From assembly GCA_021834865.1 (NCBI GenBank), contig JAKBRD010000002.1:1-47317 (forward strand): a stretch of DNA of 47,317 nucleotides, given 5' to 3'. A program made the translations under genes and the position numbers. This DNA is from Microcaldota archaeon (GTDB lineage Archaea > Micrarchaeota > Micrarchaeia > Micrarchaeales > Micrarchaeaceae). Positions 23,608-32,024 of this stretch are shown here, piece by piece. A model generated the notes under the pieces. The model saw nothing but the letters and a program-made list of their open reading frames with translations. It did no database searches and was not told where the DNA came from. Each line of letters starts with the position of its first letter. Position 1 is the first letter of the stretch.

Positions 23608-26238
23608 ATGAGCAAGGGCTTCAGCGACAAGGAGTCACTCGGCGTGCTCAACAAGGACGTCAGGGAATGGTTCACAAGCAACTTCAAGGAGCTTACGATG
23701 CCGCAGAGCTTTACTTTCAAGCTTGTCAGCGAGCACAAAAACATACTCGTGGCTGCGCCAACCGGCTCCGGGAAAACGATGTCCGGATTTGTCGCAATAC
23801 TGAGCGACCTTTTCAACAAGGCTTCAAGGGACGAGCTCAAGGAGGGAGTATACTGCATATACGTTTCTCCGCTCAGGGCTCTCAACAACGACATATACAA
23901 GAACCTTAGCCAGCCCCTTGAGGAAATATACAAGCTCTCAGAGAAAAACGCCAAATCCTCCAAGGTCACCATAGCGGTAAGGACTGGCGATACTCCGCAA
24001 AAAGACAGGCAAAAGCAGCTCAGGCACCCTCCGCACATACTAGTCACTACGCCTGAAAGCCTTGCAATACTGATAACTTCGGAGAAATTTGCCGAGAATC
24101 TCAAGATGGTGGAGTACGTAGTCATAGACGAGATACACGAGCTGGCCAACAACAAGCGCGGCGTGCATCTTTCGCTTTCGCTGGAAAGGCTGCGCAGCAT
24201 GATAGGCCACGACTTTACGCGCATAGGGCTCGGCGCAACGCTTTATCCGCTTGACGAAGCCGCAAAATACCTTGTAGGGTGCAAAGATGACGGGAATCCG
24301 CGAGATTGCGTGATAATAGATGCGTCATGGGGAAAGAAGCTCAAGGTGCAAGCTATAAGCCCGGTAAAGGACATGATATATACGTCTGACGAGAAGATAG
24401 AGCAGAACACATATTCGATAATAAACGACATAATAAAGAAAAACAAGTCAACGCTGATATTTACAAATACGAGAAGCGGCACCGAGCGCGTCGTATTCAA
24501 TCTCAAGAAGAAGTTTGGCTACAACGAAGACATCGCAGCGCACCACGGCTCCCTTTCGAGAGAATCGAGGCTTGAGGTTGAGGAACTCCTGAAAGCTGGC
24601 TCGCTGAAATGCGCCGTGTCTTCGACAAGCCTTGAGCTTGGGATAGACATAGGCAGCATAGACGATGTGGTACAGCTCGGCTCTCCCAAAAGCGTAACGC
24701 GTGCAGTTCAAAGGATAGGCAGGGCAGGCCACAAGTACAAATCCGTTGCCAAGGGCGAAATAATAGTGCTAAACAGGGACGATCTCGTCGAATGCAGCAT
24801 AATGCTCGACGCTGCCCTAAAGCGCCACCTTGATTCATTCAGGGTGCCTATGAACGCGCTTGACATACTTTCGCAGCACATAGTCGGGATGTCGATAACC
24901 AAGAAGTGGGATGTTGAAGAGGCCTATTCTGTAATAAGGTCCTCATACCCATACTCAAAGCTGCCTTACGAAGACTTCATGGCTACAATAAGGTATCTCT
25001 CAGGAGAATACGTGGGCCTCGAAAGCAGAAGGGTTTATGGGAAAATATGGTACGACGGAAAGGAAAATACATTCGGCAAGCGCGGAAAGATGATACGCCC
25101 AATATACATGCTAAACCTCGGGGCAATACCCGACGAAGTATCGGTCAACGTATTTGATACAAAAACGAAAAAGTGGATAGGAAACATAGAAGAGGAATTC
25201 TTGACCAGGCTGAAGCAGGGCGACATATTTACGCTTGGCGGCAGGCTCTACAGGTTTGAATACGCAAAGGGAATGAGGTGCTATGTTTCTACTGCCGTTT
25301 CTACTGCCCCTACAATACCGCCGTGGTTCTCCGAGCAGCTGCCGCTGAGCTACGAGCTTGCAATTGAGATAGGTGCATTCCGCCGCAACTTCTCCGAGGC
25401 CATAGCAAAGCATTTCAAGAAGTCCTCGCTCAAGCTTGCTTCCAAGATGCCTAAGGCAGTTTCAGAAATGCTGGGATCGCTTCCAATAGATTCAAACGCT
25501 TCCAAGGCCATATACGGATATTTCGTAGAGCAGCTGCTTTTTGCAGGAGCAGTCCCAAACGACAAGCTAATGCTCGTAGAGATAACCAAGGATCCAAAGA
25601 GCGGGCAGAATCTTGCAATATTCCATTCGCTTTACGGCAGGCGCATAAACGACACCCTATCCAGGATAATTGCGATACACATAGGCAGGAGGCTTGGAAC
25701 TGACGTTGGAATAATGATAAACGACAACGGCTTCCTGATAAATACGGAAGGAATGCTAAAGCCGTCTGACATAGAGGAAGCGATAACCTCCATGGTTGGC
25801 AGGGATCCCGAGCCTTTGCTTAAATCCAACATAAGGAAAACGGAAATAATGAAGCGCAGGTTCAGGCACGTAGCGGCAAGAAGCTTTATGATACTGCGCA
25901 ACTACAAGGGCTATAAGCTGCCGGTAGGAAAGCAGCAGATAAACGCTACGCTTCTAATCAAAGCGGTAGAGAGCATAGACAAGGATTTTCCGGTCCTGAA
26001 GGAAACCTATAGGGAGATATTTGAAGAAGTCATGGATCTTCCTAGGACAAAATCGCTTCTTAAGAGCATAAAATCCGGGGACACAAAATATAAAATAATA
26101 AAGACGCAGATCCCGAGCCCGTTCGCGCACTCAATGATAACCTTCGGCCATGCCGATGTAGTGCTTATGAAGGAAAGGCATGAATACCTAAAATACCTCC
26201 ATAAGATGGTAATAAAGAGGATAAACGCATCGAAATGA
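23608..26238 (+). CDS. lhr: Lhr-type superfamily 2 helicase
   Basis: 876-residue ATP-dependent DNA/RNA helicase of the archaeal Lhr/Ski2-like group, linked to replication-coupled repair. Motifs: Walker A APTGSGKT at 51-58, VSPLRALNND, TTPESLAIL, DEIHE near 173, SSTSLELGIDIGSID, QRIGRAGH near 368. Motif III reads GATLYP rather than SAT. A winged-helix and Lhr-specific C-terminal region follow (about 430-870). ATG 23608 (MSKGFSDKES) is preferred over ATG 23557, whose extra residues look hydrophobic and random. The metallophosphoesterase gene follows after 4 nt. Confidence 0.92.
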   Translation: MSKGFSDKESLGVLNKDVREWFTSNFKELTMPQSFTFKLVSEHKNILVAAPTGSGKTMSGFVAILSDLFNKASRDELKEGVYCIYVSPLRALNNDIYKNLSQPLEEIYKLSEKNAKSSKVTIAVRTGDTPQKDRQKQLRHPPHILVTTPESLAILITSEKFAENLKMVEYVVIDEIHELANNKRGVHLSLSLERLRSMIGHDFTRIGLGATLYPLDEAAKYLVGCKDDGNPRDCVIIDASWGKKLKVQAISPVKDMIYTSDEKIEQNTYSIINDIIKKNKSTLIFTNTRSGTERVVFNLKKKFGYNEDIAAHHGSLSRESRLEVEELLKAGSLKCAVSSTSLELGIDIGSIDDVVQLGSPKSVTRAVQRIGRAGHKYKSVAKGEIIVLNRDDLVECSIMLDAALKRHLDSFRVPMNALDILSQHIVGMSITKKWDVEEAYSVIRSSYPYSKLPYEDFMATIRYLSGEYVGLESRRVYGKIWYDGKENTFGKRGKMIRPIYMLNLGAIPDEVSVNVFDTKTKKWIGNIEEEFLTRLKQGDIFTLGGRLYRFEYAKGMRCYVSTAVSTAPTIPPWFSEQLPLSYELAIEIGAFRRNFSEAIAKHFKKSSLKLASKMPKAVSEMLGSLPIDSNASKAIYGYFVEQLLFAGAVPNDKLMLVEITKDPKSGQNLAIFHSLYGRRINDTLSRIIAIHIGRRLGTDVGIMINDNGFLINTEGMLKPSDIEEAITSMVGRDPEPLLKSNIRKTEIMKRRFRHVAARSFMILRNYKGYKLPVGKQQINATLLIKAVESIDKDFPVLKETYREIFEEVMDLPRTKSLLKSIKSGDTKYKIIKTQIPSPFAHSMITFGHADVVLMKERHEYLKYLHKMVIKRINASK

Positions 26239-26242
26239 TAAA

Positions 26243-26992
26243 ATGATGCTCGGCGAAGACATAGAGCTTATCGACGGCATGCCGCTGCTATTTATAAAAA
26301 GCCTGAATGCCATTGTGGTAGCTGACATGCACCTCGGCTATGAAGGCATTATGGCCAAGCGAGGGGTCCTGATACCTAAAGTAAATTTCAAGAAAATGTC
26401 CGAAACCATAAGTGCGGCAATCGAGAAGACTCACGCCAAAAAGCTTATAGTCGACGGAGACATAAAGAACGAATTCTCGAAGGTTGACGAAGAGGAATTC
26501 AACGAGCTCTACGATTTCATAATGTTCTGCAGGAACGCAGGAATAGAGCCAGTGCTCATAAAGGGAAACCACGACAATTTTGTCGAAAGGTACAGGGAGC
26601 CGTTCAAGCTTTCTGTTTACAGGCAGCAGGCAGTCATAGGCAAGTACCTGTTTTTCCATGGGGAAGAGCTTCCGGAGCTCGGAAAAGAAACAAAGGGAAT
26701 AAAGGCCATGATAATGGGCCATGAGCATCCTGCTATAGGCATAATCGACGCCATAGGAAAGCATGAAAGGCTCAAGTGCTTCCTTTACGGCAAATACAAA
26801 AATATCCCGATAATCGTTGTGCCTGCACTCAACTTCTTTGCAGGAGGGACGGAAATAAACATGGTGCCAAAATCCGAGCTGCTCGCACCTATATTCTCAA
26901 AGCTAAACCTTGACATCATGCACGCCATAGCGGTAGGATACGGATCTACAATAGACTTCGGAACAATAAAGGACCTGCGCAAGCTTGCGTGA
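26243..26992 (+). CDS. Metallophosphoesterase (DNA repair-associated type)
   Basis: 249-residue calcineurin-like phosphoesterase. Metal-binding motifs: VVADMHLGYE (Asp28, His30), IVDGDIKNEF, KGNHDN near 110, FFHGEE and MGHEHP near 160. It belongs to the family often found beside Lhr helicases or ATP-dependent ligases, where it may act on DNA or RNA ends; the substrate is not known. It lies 4 nt after lhr and is probably cotranscribed. Confidence 0.88.
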   Translation: MMLGEDIELIDGMPLLFIKSLNAIVVADMHLGYEGIMAKRGVLIPKVNFKKMSETISAAIEKTHAKKLIVDGDIKNEFSKVDEEEFNELYDFIMFCRNAGIEPVLIKGNHDNFVERYREPFKLSVYRQQAVIGKYLFFHGEELPELGKETKGIKAMIMGHEHPAIGIIDAIGKHERLKCFLYGKYKNIPIIVVPALNFFAGGTEINMVPKSELLAPIFSKLNLDIMHAIAVGYGSTIDFGTIKDLRKLA

Positions 26993-28507
26993 CTATATCC
27001 AAGGCAGCACGTTAAGGAGCAGGGCTATTACAACAATCGCAGTGAGCACGTTTATGTACTTCTTTTTCAGGCTGTTGTCGTATATCCTCCATCCGTCAAA
27101 TCCAGGCACTGGCAGAAGGTTGACAACAGCTATAAGGAAGTTAAGCATGAACGATATTCCAAAAAGCGAGTAGAGGAAGTAAGCTATTCCCTTCAGCGGC
27201 GTGTTAGTTACCGGGAAATACTTCTCGTAAAGGTTGACTCCAATCACGCCGCGGGATGTGCCGTTGTATGATTTTGCCACGAATGTATAATTGCCGGTGC
27301 TTGTAGCTACGCTTACGAGCGATCCGGGCTTGTCGCGCAAAGCTATAGCCCCAAGCTGGGTAAGGTTGCTGACTGCCTGCCCGTCCCATGCCAAAACCTC
27401 TGCGCCAGGCTGTATTACGTTGTACGCAGGATATCCTGGCATTGTGGAATAAACAAACACGCCATGGCCGTATATATTCGTCAGCACGAACGGCAGCATC
27501 AAAAGCATCGGTATTAGGAATATTATCATCGCGAGGAAGTTTGAAGATACTCCTGCAGAAAATATCTTGTTCTGCTTTTTCTTGTCAAGCTTTAGCACCT
27601 CGGCTTCGTCGGGCTCTACGAATGCGCCTACTGGAATCACTCCAAAGAGCAGCACTCCGACGGATTTTAGCTTTACCTTGAACGACCTGGCGAGTATGCC
27701 GTGCGAAAATTCGTGTATTATCAATATTATCGCAAGAGATAATATGCCGCTGAACAGCGGCAGGTCTATTCCTGGTATTACCGGAGCTACTCCTGGAGTA
27801 GAATTGTGAAGCGGAGCTATGGAGCTTATCGATATGGATTTTATCAAAGCCTCTACTATTGTTTCAGCATTTGCCACAAGCAGGGCTATTATATAACCGG
27901 AGAAACCCGCTACGAGGACTATGCCTTTCAATATGTAATCAAGGTAATAAGCTCCCGGATATGTAAAGTTGTATATCAGTGCCTGGAACGTCGGCAGCGT
28001 TGTCGAAAATTCAGCGCTCGATATCAGGTTGAAGCGCGATATGTTTATGAACAAAAGCGCGTACGAGGTAAACGGAAGGACAAACGCCATTATGAGCATG
28101 TTGCTTATGATTCCTATTGCATACACTTTTTTGGATGCCCTCCCTCGTATAAGAGGGTAAGAAAGGAGCCCGAATCCAAGCACCATTCCCCACATAGAAA
28201 GCAGTTCCCAGAAACGGGAATACCTTTTGGCTAGGTAGTCTATCTCTTTTATGCCGTGCTCGCCGCTAAGCATTACCATTCCGTAGCCTCCCTTGAGCGA
28301 AAGCAGCTTCTTTATTGCAAGCCCGGAAACAACAAGCACTGCTAATGGGAGTATTACCTGCAGCGCCAGACCTAAGTAATAAGCGTAATAGTCATAATAT
28401 ATGAACGCAAAGACGGCTATCGCTATAGCCACTGCTGCAGTTTTCTTGTATGCCAGAAAACGCGACTTGTGAGCCTTTTTATCGGCCTTGCTGCCCTTAA
28501 CCACCAA
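26993..28507 (-). CDS. Site-2 protease-like membrane metalloprotease (M50)
   Basis: 504-residue intramembrane zinc protease that cleaves substrate proteins within the membrane. HEFSHG lies near residues 265-270; the second zinc motif NLLPVPGFDG near 460-470 supplies the Asp ligand. Many membrane segments and a PDZ-like region between the two motifs (about 355-425, NVIQPGAEVLAWDGQAV). A Lys-rich cytoplasmic N terminus precedes the first helix. The start codon is TTG 28507 or the adjacent GTG. It ends right next to the convergent phosphoesterase gene. Confidence 0.9.
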   Translation of the reverse strand: MVVKGSKADKKAHKSRFLAYKKTAAVAIAIAVFAFIYYDYYAYYLGLALQVILPLAVLVVSGLAIKKLLSLKGGYGMVMLSGEHGIKEIDYLAKRYSRFWELLSMWGMVLGFGLLSYPLIRGRASKKVYAIGIISNMLIMAFVLPFTSYALLFINISRFNLISSAEFSTTLPTFQALIYNFTYPGAYYLDYILKGIVLVAGFSGYIIALLVANAETIVEALIKSISISSIAPLHNSTPGVAPVIPGIDLPLFSGILSLAIILIIHEFSHGILARSFKVKLKSVGVLLFGVIPVGAFVEPDEAEVLKLDKKKQNKIFSAGVSSNFLAMIIFLIPMLLMLPFVLTNIYGHGVFVYSTMPGYPAYNVIQPGAEVLAWDGQAVSNLTQLGAIALRDKPGSLVSVATSTGNYTFVAKSYNGTSRGVIGVNLYEKYFPVTNTPLKGIAYFLYSLFGISFMLNFLIAVVNLLPVPGFDGWRIYDNSLKKKYINVLTAIVVIALLLNVLPWI

Positions 28508-28665
28508 AACGCCTCACTGCAATAGGCTTTGCCGATAAAGCTATTTAGCGTTTATCCCTGTAGCAGAGCAGTTTTTGCATATGCTTTGCCAAAGCCTTAA
28601 ACCACAGAAACCTCAAAACATTTCTAAACTTTGCCATACAACGTAAAAGCATTATGGGTGGGAAT

Positions 28666-28884
28666 TTGAGCATAAAATTCTGGTATTACAGGCATTTCAA
28701 CAGGGCAAAGCTTTTGGAAGAGCTGTCGAAACCCGCAGAGGGAGACTACGTTGCGGTAAAAGAGGGAAATATGGTTACGCGAGTAAGGAGGGAAGAGCTT
28801 GACGAATACATGAATTTCGTGAAGGAAAAAAACCATAGCCGCGAAGCATCCCAAATTCAGGCAGCCAAGCAGCTAAAGCATTAA
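28666..28884 (+). CDS. Small hypothetical protein, 72 residues
   Basis: Not recognised. Basic start (SIKFWYYRHFNRAKLLEEL), a short beta-like stretch (GDYVAVKEGNMVTRVRREEL) and a charged helical tail. No membrane segment. TTG 28666 is chosen because GGTG (28657-28660) lies exactly 5 nt upstream, as in most genes here; an ATG at 28654 would put GGTG inside the gene and adds four residues. It precedes MBF1 on the same strand. Confidence 0.7.
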   Translation: MSIKFWYYRHFNRAKLLEELSKPAEGDYVAVKEGNMVTRVRREELDEYMNFVKEKNHSREASQIQAAKQLKH

Positions 28885-28929
28885 TCGTCAACAGCCATTC
28901 AACAGGGTTCTACTTTTGCTTATTCTGCC

Positions 28930-28938
28930 TTATATAGG
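28930..28938 (+). promoter_or_regulatory. Box A of the MBF1 gene
   Basis: TTATATAGG about 45 nt before ATG 28980, followed by a GTGAT ribosome binding site. It could drive MBF1 and the FEN-1 gene that follows. Confidence 0.45.
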
Positions 28939-28979
28939 AATATATACCTTGCCGGCATCAATATACTGGGCGTGATTTG

Positions 28980-29441
28980 ATGGAAGAATGCGAGCTATGC
29001 GGCAGGCAAATGAGTGTTGTATACGTCGTTTCGATAGAGGGTGTCGAGTTCAGGGTGTGTGCAAGCTGTGCAAAGGGCAAAAAGATAGTCTCGGAGCCTA
29101 GCGAGCGCAAGCCAAACAGCAATGGCAGCTATTCAAAGAGGGCCCTGCCTGAAACTGATGACAACGGCCCTGCTTTGATAGACGGATATGGCAACGTGAT
29201 ACGCAATGCAAGGGAGGGGCTCAAGATACCTCTAAAGGTGCTTGCGGAAATGATAAATGAAAAAGAGACGTTTCTGTCAAGGGTGGAGGAAGAGAAAACC
29301 GAACCGCCAATGGCGCTGGTAAAGAAGCTTGAGAAGACCTTAAACATAAACCTTATCTCTGCAACAGACAAGCCAGATGCCAAAACGCATTCGATAGGCC
29401 AGCGCGGCAACGTTACCCTGGGCGACTATACCACCAAATGA
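28980..29441 (+). CDS. mbf1: Multiprotein bridging factor 1 (MBF1)
   Basis: 153-residue archaeal MBF1-like protein: an N-terminal zinc ribbon (CELCGRQM and CASCAKG), a linker, and a Cro/C1-type helix-turn-helix (NAREGLKIPLKVLAEMINEK, FLSRVEEEKTEPPMALVKKL). MBF1 bridges TBP and regulators in eukaryotes and has a ribosome-linked role in archaea. ATG 28980 with GTG-N5 upstream is chosen over TTG 28977. Confidence 0.9.
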   Translation: MEECELCGRQMSVVYVVSIEGVEFRVCASCAKGKKIVSEPSERKPNSNGSYSKRALPETDDNGPALIDGYGNVIRNAREGLKIPLKVLAEMINEKETFLSRVEEEKTEPPMALVKKLEKTLNINLISATDKPDAKTHSIGQRGNVTLGDYTTK

Positions 29442-29453
29442 AAAGTGCTTGAA

Positions 29454-30503
29454 ATGGCGGTAGACCTTAGCAAACTCATAATCAGGGAGAAGATATCGCT
29501 CAAGGAGCTCAGCGGCAAAACGGTAGCGATAGACGCATACAACGTGCTCTACCAGTTTCTTTCAATAATAAGGCAGCCCGACGGCACTCCGCTAAAGGAT
29601 ACCAAGGGCAGGGTAACAAGCCACCTCTCAGGGCTTTTCTACAGGAGCATAGACCTGATACAGAATGGGATAACTCCGATATACGTGTTTGACGGGATAC
29701 CTTCAAAGCTCAAGATGAAGACCATAGAGGCCAGGACAAGGAGAAGAGACAACGCCTACAACGCTTGGCTTGAGGCAAAAGCCCAGGGCGCCCTTGAAGC
29801 TGCAAGGACATATGCGCAGGAAAGCACAAGGGTGGACAAGGCAATAGTATCCAGCGCCAAGCAGCTACTGGATCTTATGGGCATAGCGCAGCTTACCTCT
29901 ACTGGCGAGGGCGAGGCTCAAGCGAGCTACATGTGCAAGGAGGGTCTTGTAGACGCTGCTGCAAGCCAAGACTACGACACGCTGCTCTTCGGAGCTCCTG
30001 TAATAATAAGGAACCTTACGCTTTCGGGAAGGCGCAAGCTCCCCAAAAAGAACGTTTACGTAGAGGTTGAGCCAGAGCGCGTGATACTTGCGGAAACGCT
30101 CAAAGCAATGGGGATATCAAGGCAGCAGCTCATATGGATAGGCATAATGCTAGGAAACGATTTCAACGACGGCATAAAGGGCATAGGCCCCAAGACTGCG
30201 CTCAAGATGGCAAAGGAAGCCAAGAGCATAAGCGACGTAGAGGCAATGGTTGAGCAGAAGTTCAAGACACCTTTCCAGACCGACATACGCGAGGTCGAGG
30301 AGCTGTTCAACAATCCCGATGTCAAACGCATCGAGAAGCCAGAGCTTGAGAAAATGATCTCGAGAAAGCCAGACGTAGACGGCATAAAACGCATGATGTG
30401 CGACGACTACGAGTTTTCAGAAGCCAGGATTGTCAAGTTTGCCGAGCTCCTTGCCAAAAAGAGGGACTCGTCAAGGCAGGAAGGCATATCCAAGTGGTTC
30501 TGA
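29454..30503 (+). CDS. fen1: Flap endonuclease 1
   Basis: 349-residue structure-specific nuclease that removes 5' flaps during Okazaki fragment maturation and repair. N-domain: VAIDAYNVLYQFLSIIRQ (first metal Asp); TPIYVFDGIPSKLK; I-domain acidic residues TGEGEAQASYMCKEG and SQDYDTLLFG; helix-hairpin-helix GIKGIGPKTALKM near 235-250. It ends QEGISKWF, a PCNA-binding box. ATG 29454 has AGTG-N6 upstream. It follows MBF1 by 12 nt, so they are probably one operon. Confidence 0.96.
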   Translation: MAVDLSKLIIREKISLKELSGKTVAIDAYNVLYQFLSIIRQPDGTPLKDTKGRVTSHLSGLFYRSIDLIQNGITPIYVFDGIPSKLKMKTIEARTRRRDNAYNAWLEAKAQGALEAARTYAQESTRVDKAIVSSAKQLLDLMGIAQLTSTGEGEAQASYMCKEGLVDAAASQDYDTLLFGAPVIIRNLTLSGRRKLPKKNVYVEVEPERVILAETLKAMGISRQQLIWIGIMLGNDFNDGIKGIGPKTALKMAKEAKSISDVEAMVEQKFKTPFQTDIREVEELFNNPDVKRIEKPELEKMISRKPDVDGIKRMMCDDYEFSEARIVKFAELLAKKRDSSRQEGISKWF

Positions 30504-30551
30504 ACCTCGCATACAAATAAAAGTAGGCTCAGTTATGCGGGCTCCACAAAG

Positions 30552-30562
30552 CTTTTTATATC
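30552..30562 (+). promoter_or_regulatory. Box A of the Hsp20-like gene
   Basis: CTTTTTATATC about 32-42 nt before ATG 30594; a plausible promoter for the small heat-shock gene. Confidence 0.45.
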
Positions 30563-30593
30563 TGGTTCAAAAAGTAAAGAGTGTGGCGATTTT

Positions 30594-31136
30594 ATGCCAG
30601 GAAAGAAGAAAAAGAGCGACAATAAAGACCAAAACCCAAATAACGTACCTGATATAGAAAACCTGATAAAGCTTATTGCAAAGACATTGAAGGAGAATTT
30701 TGACAACAACGATATGGCAAGCCTAGCCAATGAGTTCGGAATAGACATAAAGCTTTCTGCAAATCCGTCAAAGGCAGTACCGCCACCAAAGCCCGTGCGC
30801 CTGCAGAAGCCTGAGTCGAAGCTGCCCCAGGGAATGCCGCCTGAAATACAGACGCCAACCGAGCCGTTTGTAGAAACCATATACAAAAAGGATTCGGTGG
30901 TAATAGACGCCAGCATGCCGAACGTTTCAAAGGAAGAGATAAACGTCATAGCCTCGCAGGGAACGCTCATAATAGAGATAAGCCACAAGGGCACTATATA
31001 CAGCAAGAAGCTGCAGCTTGAGGCCAACGTCGACCCTGAAAAGGCATCTGCCACGTTCAAGAACGGGGTTCTGGAAGTGGTAATGCCTATAGTAGAGATG
31101 GCTTACATGAAGGATTTCAAGCTCAACATAAAATGA
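30594..31136 (+). CDS. Hsp20/alpha-crystallin domain protein
   Basis: 180-residue small heat-shock-like protein. A C-terminal alpha-crystallin-type beta sandwich (about 95-180) contains DSVVIDASMPNVSKEEINVI, ASQGTLIIEIS, ATFKNGVLEVVMPI. The N-terminal part is Lys-rich (KKKKSDNKDQ), then helical, then a Pro-rich linker (PPPKPVRLQKPESKLPQGMP). Holdase role is inferred from the family. The C-terminal IxI motif used for oligomer formation is not obvious, so it might be a p23-like or CS-domain relative. Confidence 0.75.
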   Translation: MPGKKKKSDNKDQNPNNVPDIENLIKLIAKTLKENFDNNDMASLANEFGIDIKLSANPSKAVPPPKPVRLQKPESKLPQGMPPEIQTPTEPFVETIYKKDSVVIDASMPNVSKEEINVIASQGTLIIEISHKGTIYSKKLQLEANVDPEKASATFKNGVLEVVMPIVEMAYMKDFKLNIK

Positions 31137-31194
31137 GCAAAAGCAAAAGCAATAAATATGCCAACGGGGAAATAAAGCTGTCAATGGTGCTTTA

Positions 31195-31329
31195 ATGCAG
31201 AAGAAAGTAACAAAATCGAACAGGAAGCTAGGCAAGGACTACAGGAACAAGAAGAAGCTCAGCAGGCTGAATAAGGAGCACAGAAAGAGGCTCAAGGCAG
31301 TAAGGAGAAAGGGCAAGGTAGTGGGCTGA
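31195..31329 (+). CDS. Very basic 44-residue protein
   Basis: Small ORF with a perfect GGTG-N5-ATG site (GGTG 31186-31189) and an ATAAATATG-like box A about 45 nt upstream. The product starts MQKKVTKSNRKLG and continues with Lys/Arg-rich helical sequence (KKLSRLNKEHRKRLKAVRRK). Roughly half the residues are Lys or Arg, suggesting binding to nucleic acid, for example a ribosome-associated peptide. I cannot name a family. It follows the Hsp20 gene and converges with the 31341 gene. Confidence 0.7.
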   Translation: MQKKVTKSNRKLGKDYRNKKKLSRLNKEHRKRLKAVRRKGKVVG

Positions 31330-31340
31330 TCCCATAACGC

Positions 31341-31934
31341 CTATGTTATGTCAACGTACATCTTGTCGTTGAATTCATAGGCAACTGAATCCTCGCTTAT
31401 GCCTATATTTGCGAGCATCTCATCCTTGCTGGCAAATTTCCTTATTTCGTTGTCAAAGTCCATAAGGAATATACCGTCCATCTCGTAATACAATATCGGG
31501 TTGAGCCTGTCGTTCTTTTCTATTATCAATATCTTTGCAGATGGATTTCCAAGCGCTATGATAAGGCTGCACAGCAGCGTATACCTGTCCAGCTTTTCGC
31601 CAGCTCCGAACTCCATGGTCTCTGTGGGCTCAAGCCAAAATTCCACTGGAAGGTTTATCGCTTCTATCTCTTTCCTCACGAATTCGTATGCTACCACGCT
31701 TGCTGCATAGAAGTCCCTTTCATAGGAATATTTGTCAAATCCGTTCTTTATGTCCTCGGCCTTTTCCAATACTGACTTGTCTTTCGGGGTAACAAGCCTT
31801 GGCAGCTCTGCCACGGAAAGGCTTTCCTCTTCTCCTATGTAGTCGCGATACCTGTTTATGATTCTCAGGTATATCGCGTTCAGCTTCGCCAGCCTCTCAA
31901 AATTAAGGCTTCTTCCTTCCGCTTCGGAATCCAT
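31341..31934 (-). CDS. Hypothetical protein, possible degenerate transglutaminase-like fold
   Basis: 197 residues, soluble. The N-terminal half is helical (LAKLNAIYLRIINRYRDYIG). The middle contains GAGEKLDRYTLLCSLIIALG followed by AKILIIE, which resembles the C-x-D-x-A-x-LL-x-x-LL-R-x-L-G pattern of transglutaminase-like proteins, but the catalytic Cys position is Lys. Later LYYEMDGIFLMDFD could carry further strands. So it may be an inactive relative, or the resemblance may be chance. Function unknown. It is divergent from polX. Confidence 0.65.
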   Translation of the reverse strand: MDSEAEGRSLNFERLAKLNAIYLRIINRYRDYIGEEESLSVAELPRLVTPKDKSVLEKAEDIKNGFDKYSYERDFYAASVVAYEFVRKEIEAINLPVEFWLEPTETMEFGAGEKLDRYTLLCSLIIALGNPSAKILIIEKNDRLNPILYYEMDGIFLMDFDNEIRKFASKDEMLANIGISEDSVAYEFNDKMYVDIT

Positions 31935-31994
31935 TCAAATGCACTGTTGTTATGGCTCTGGCAAATGATAAATCTCTTGCGGTGCTTCTGCTGC

Positions 31995-32008
31995 ATATTT
32001 TAAATTTT
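31995..32008 (+). promoter_or_regulatory. Box A of polX
   Basis: ATATTTTAAATTTT lies about 17-30 nt before the ATG at 32025, implying a leaderless mRNA; no GGTG site precedes this gene. Confidence 0.5.
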
Positions 32009-32024
32009 TCATCGCTTTATAACC

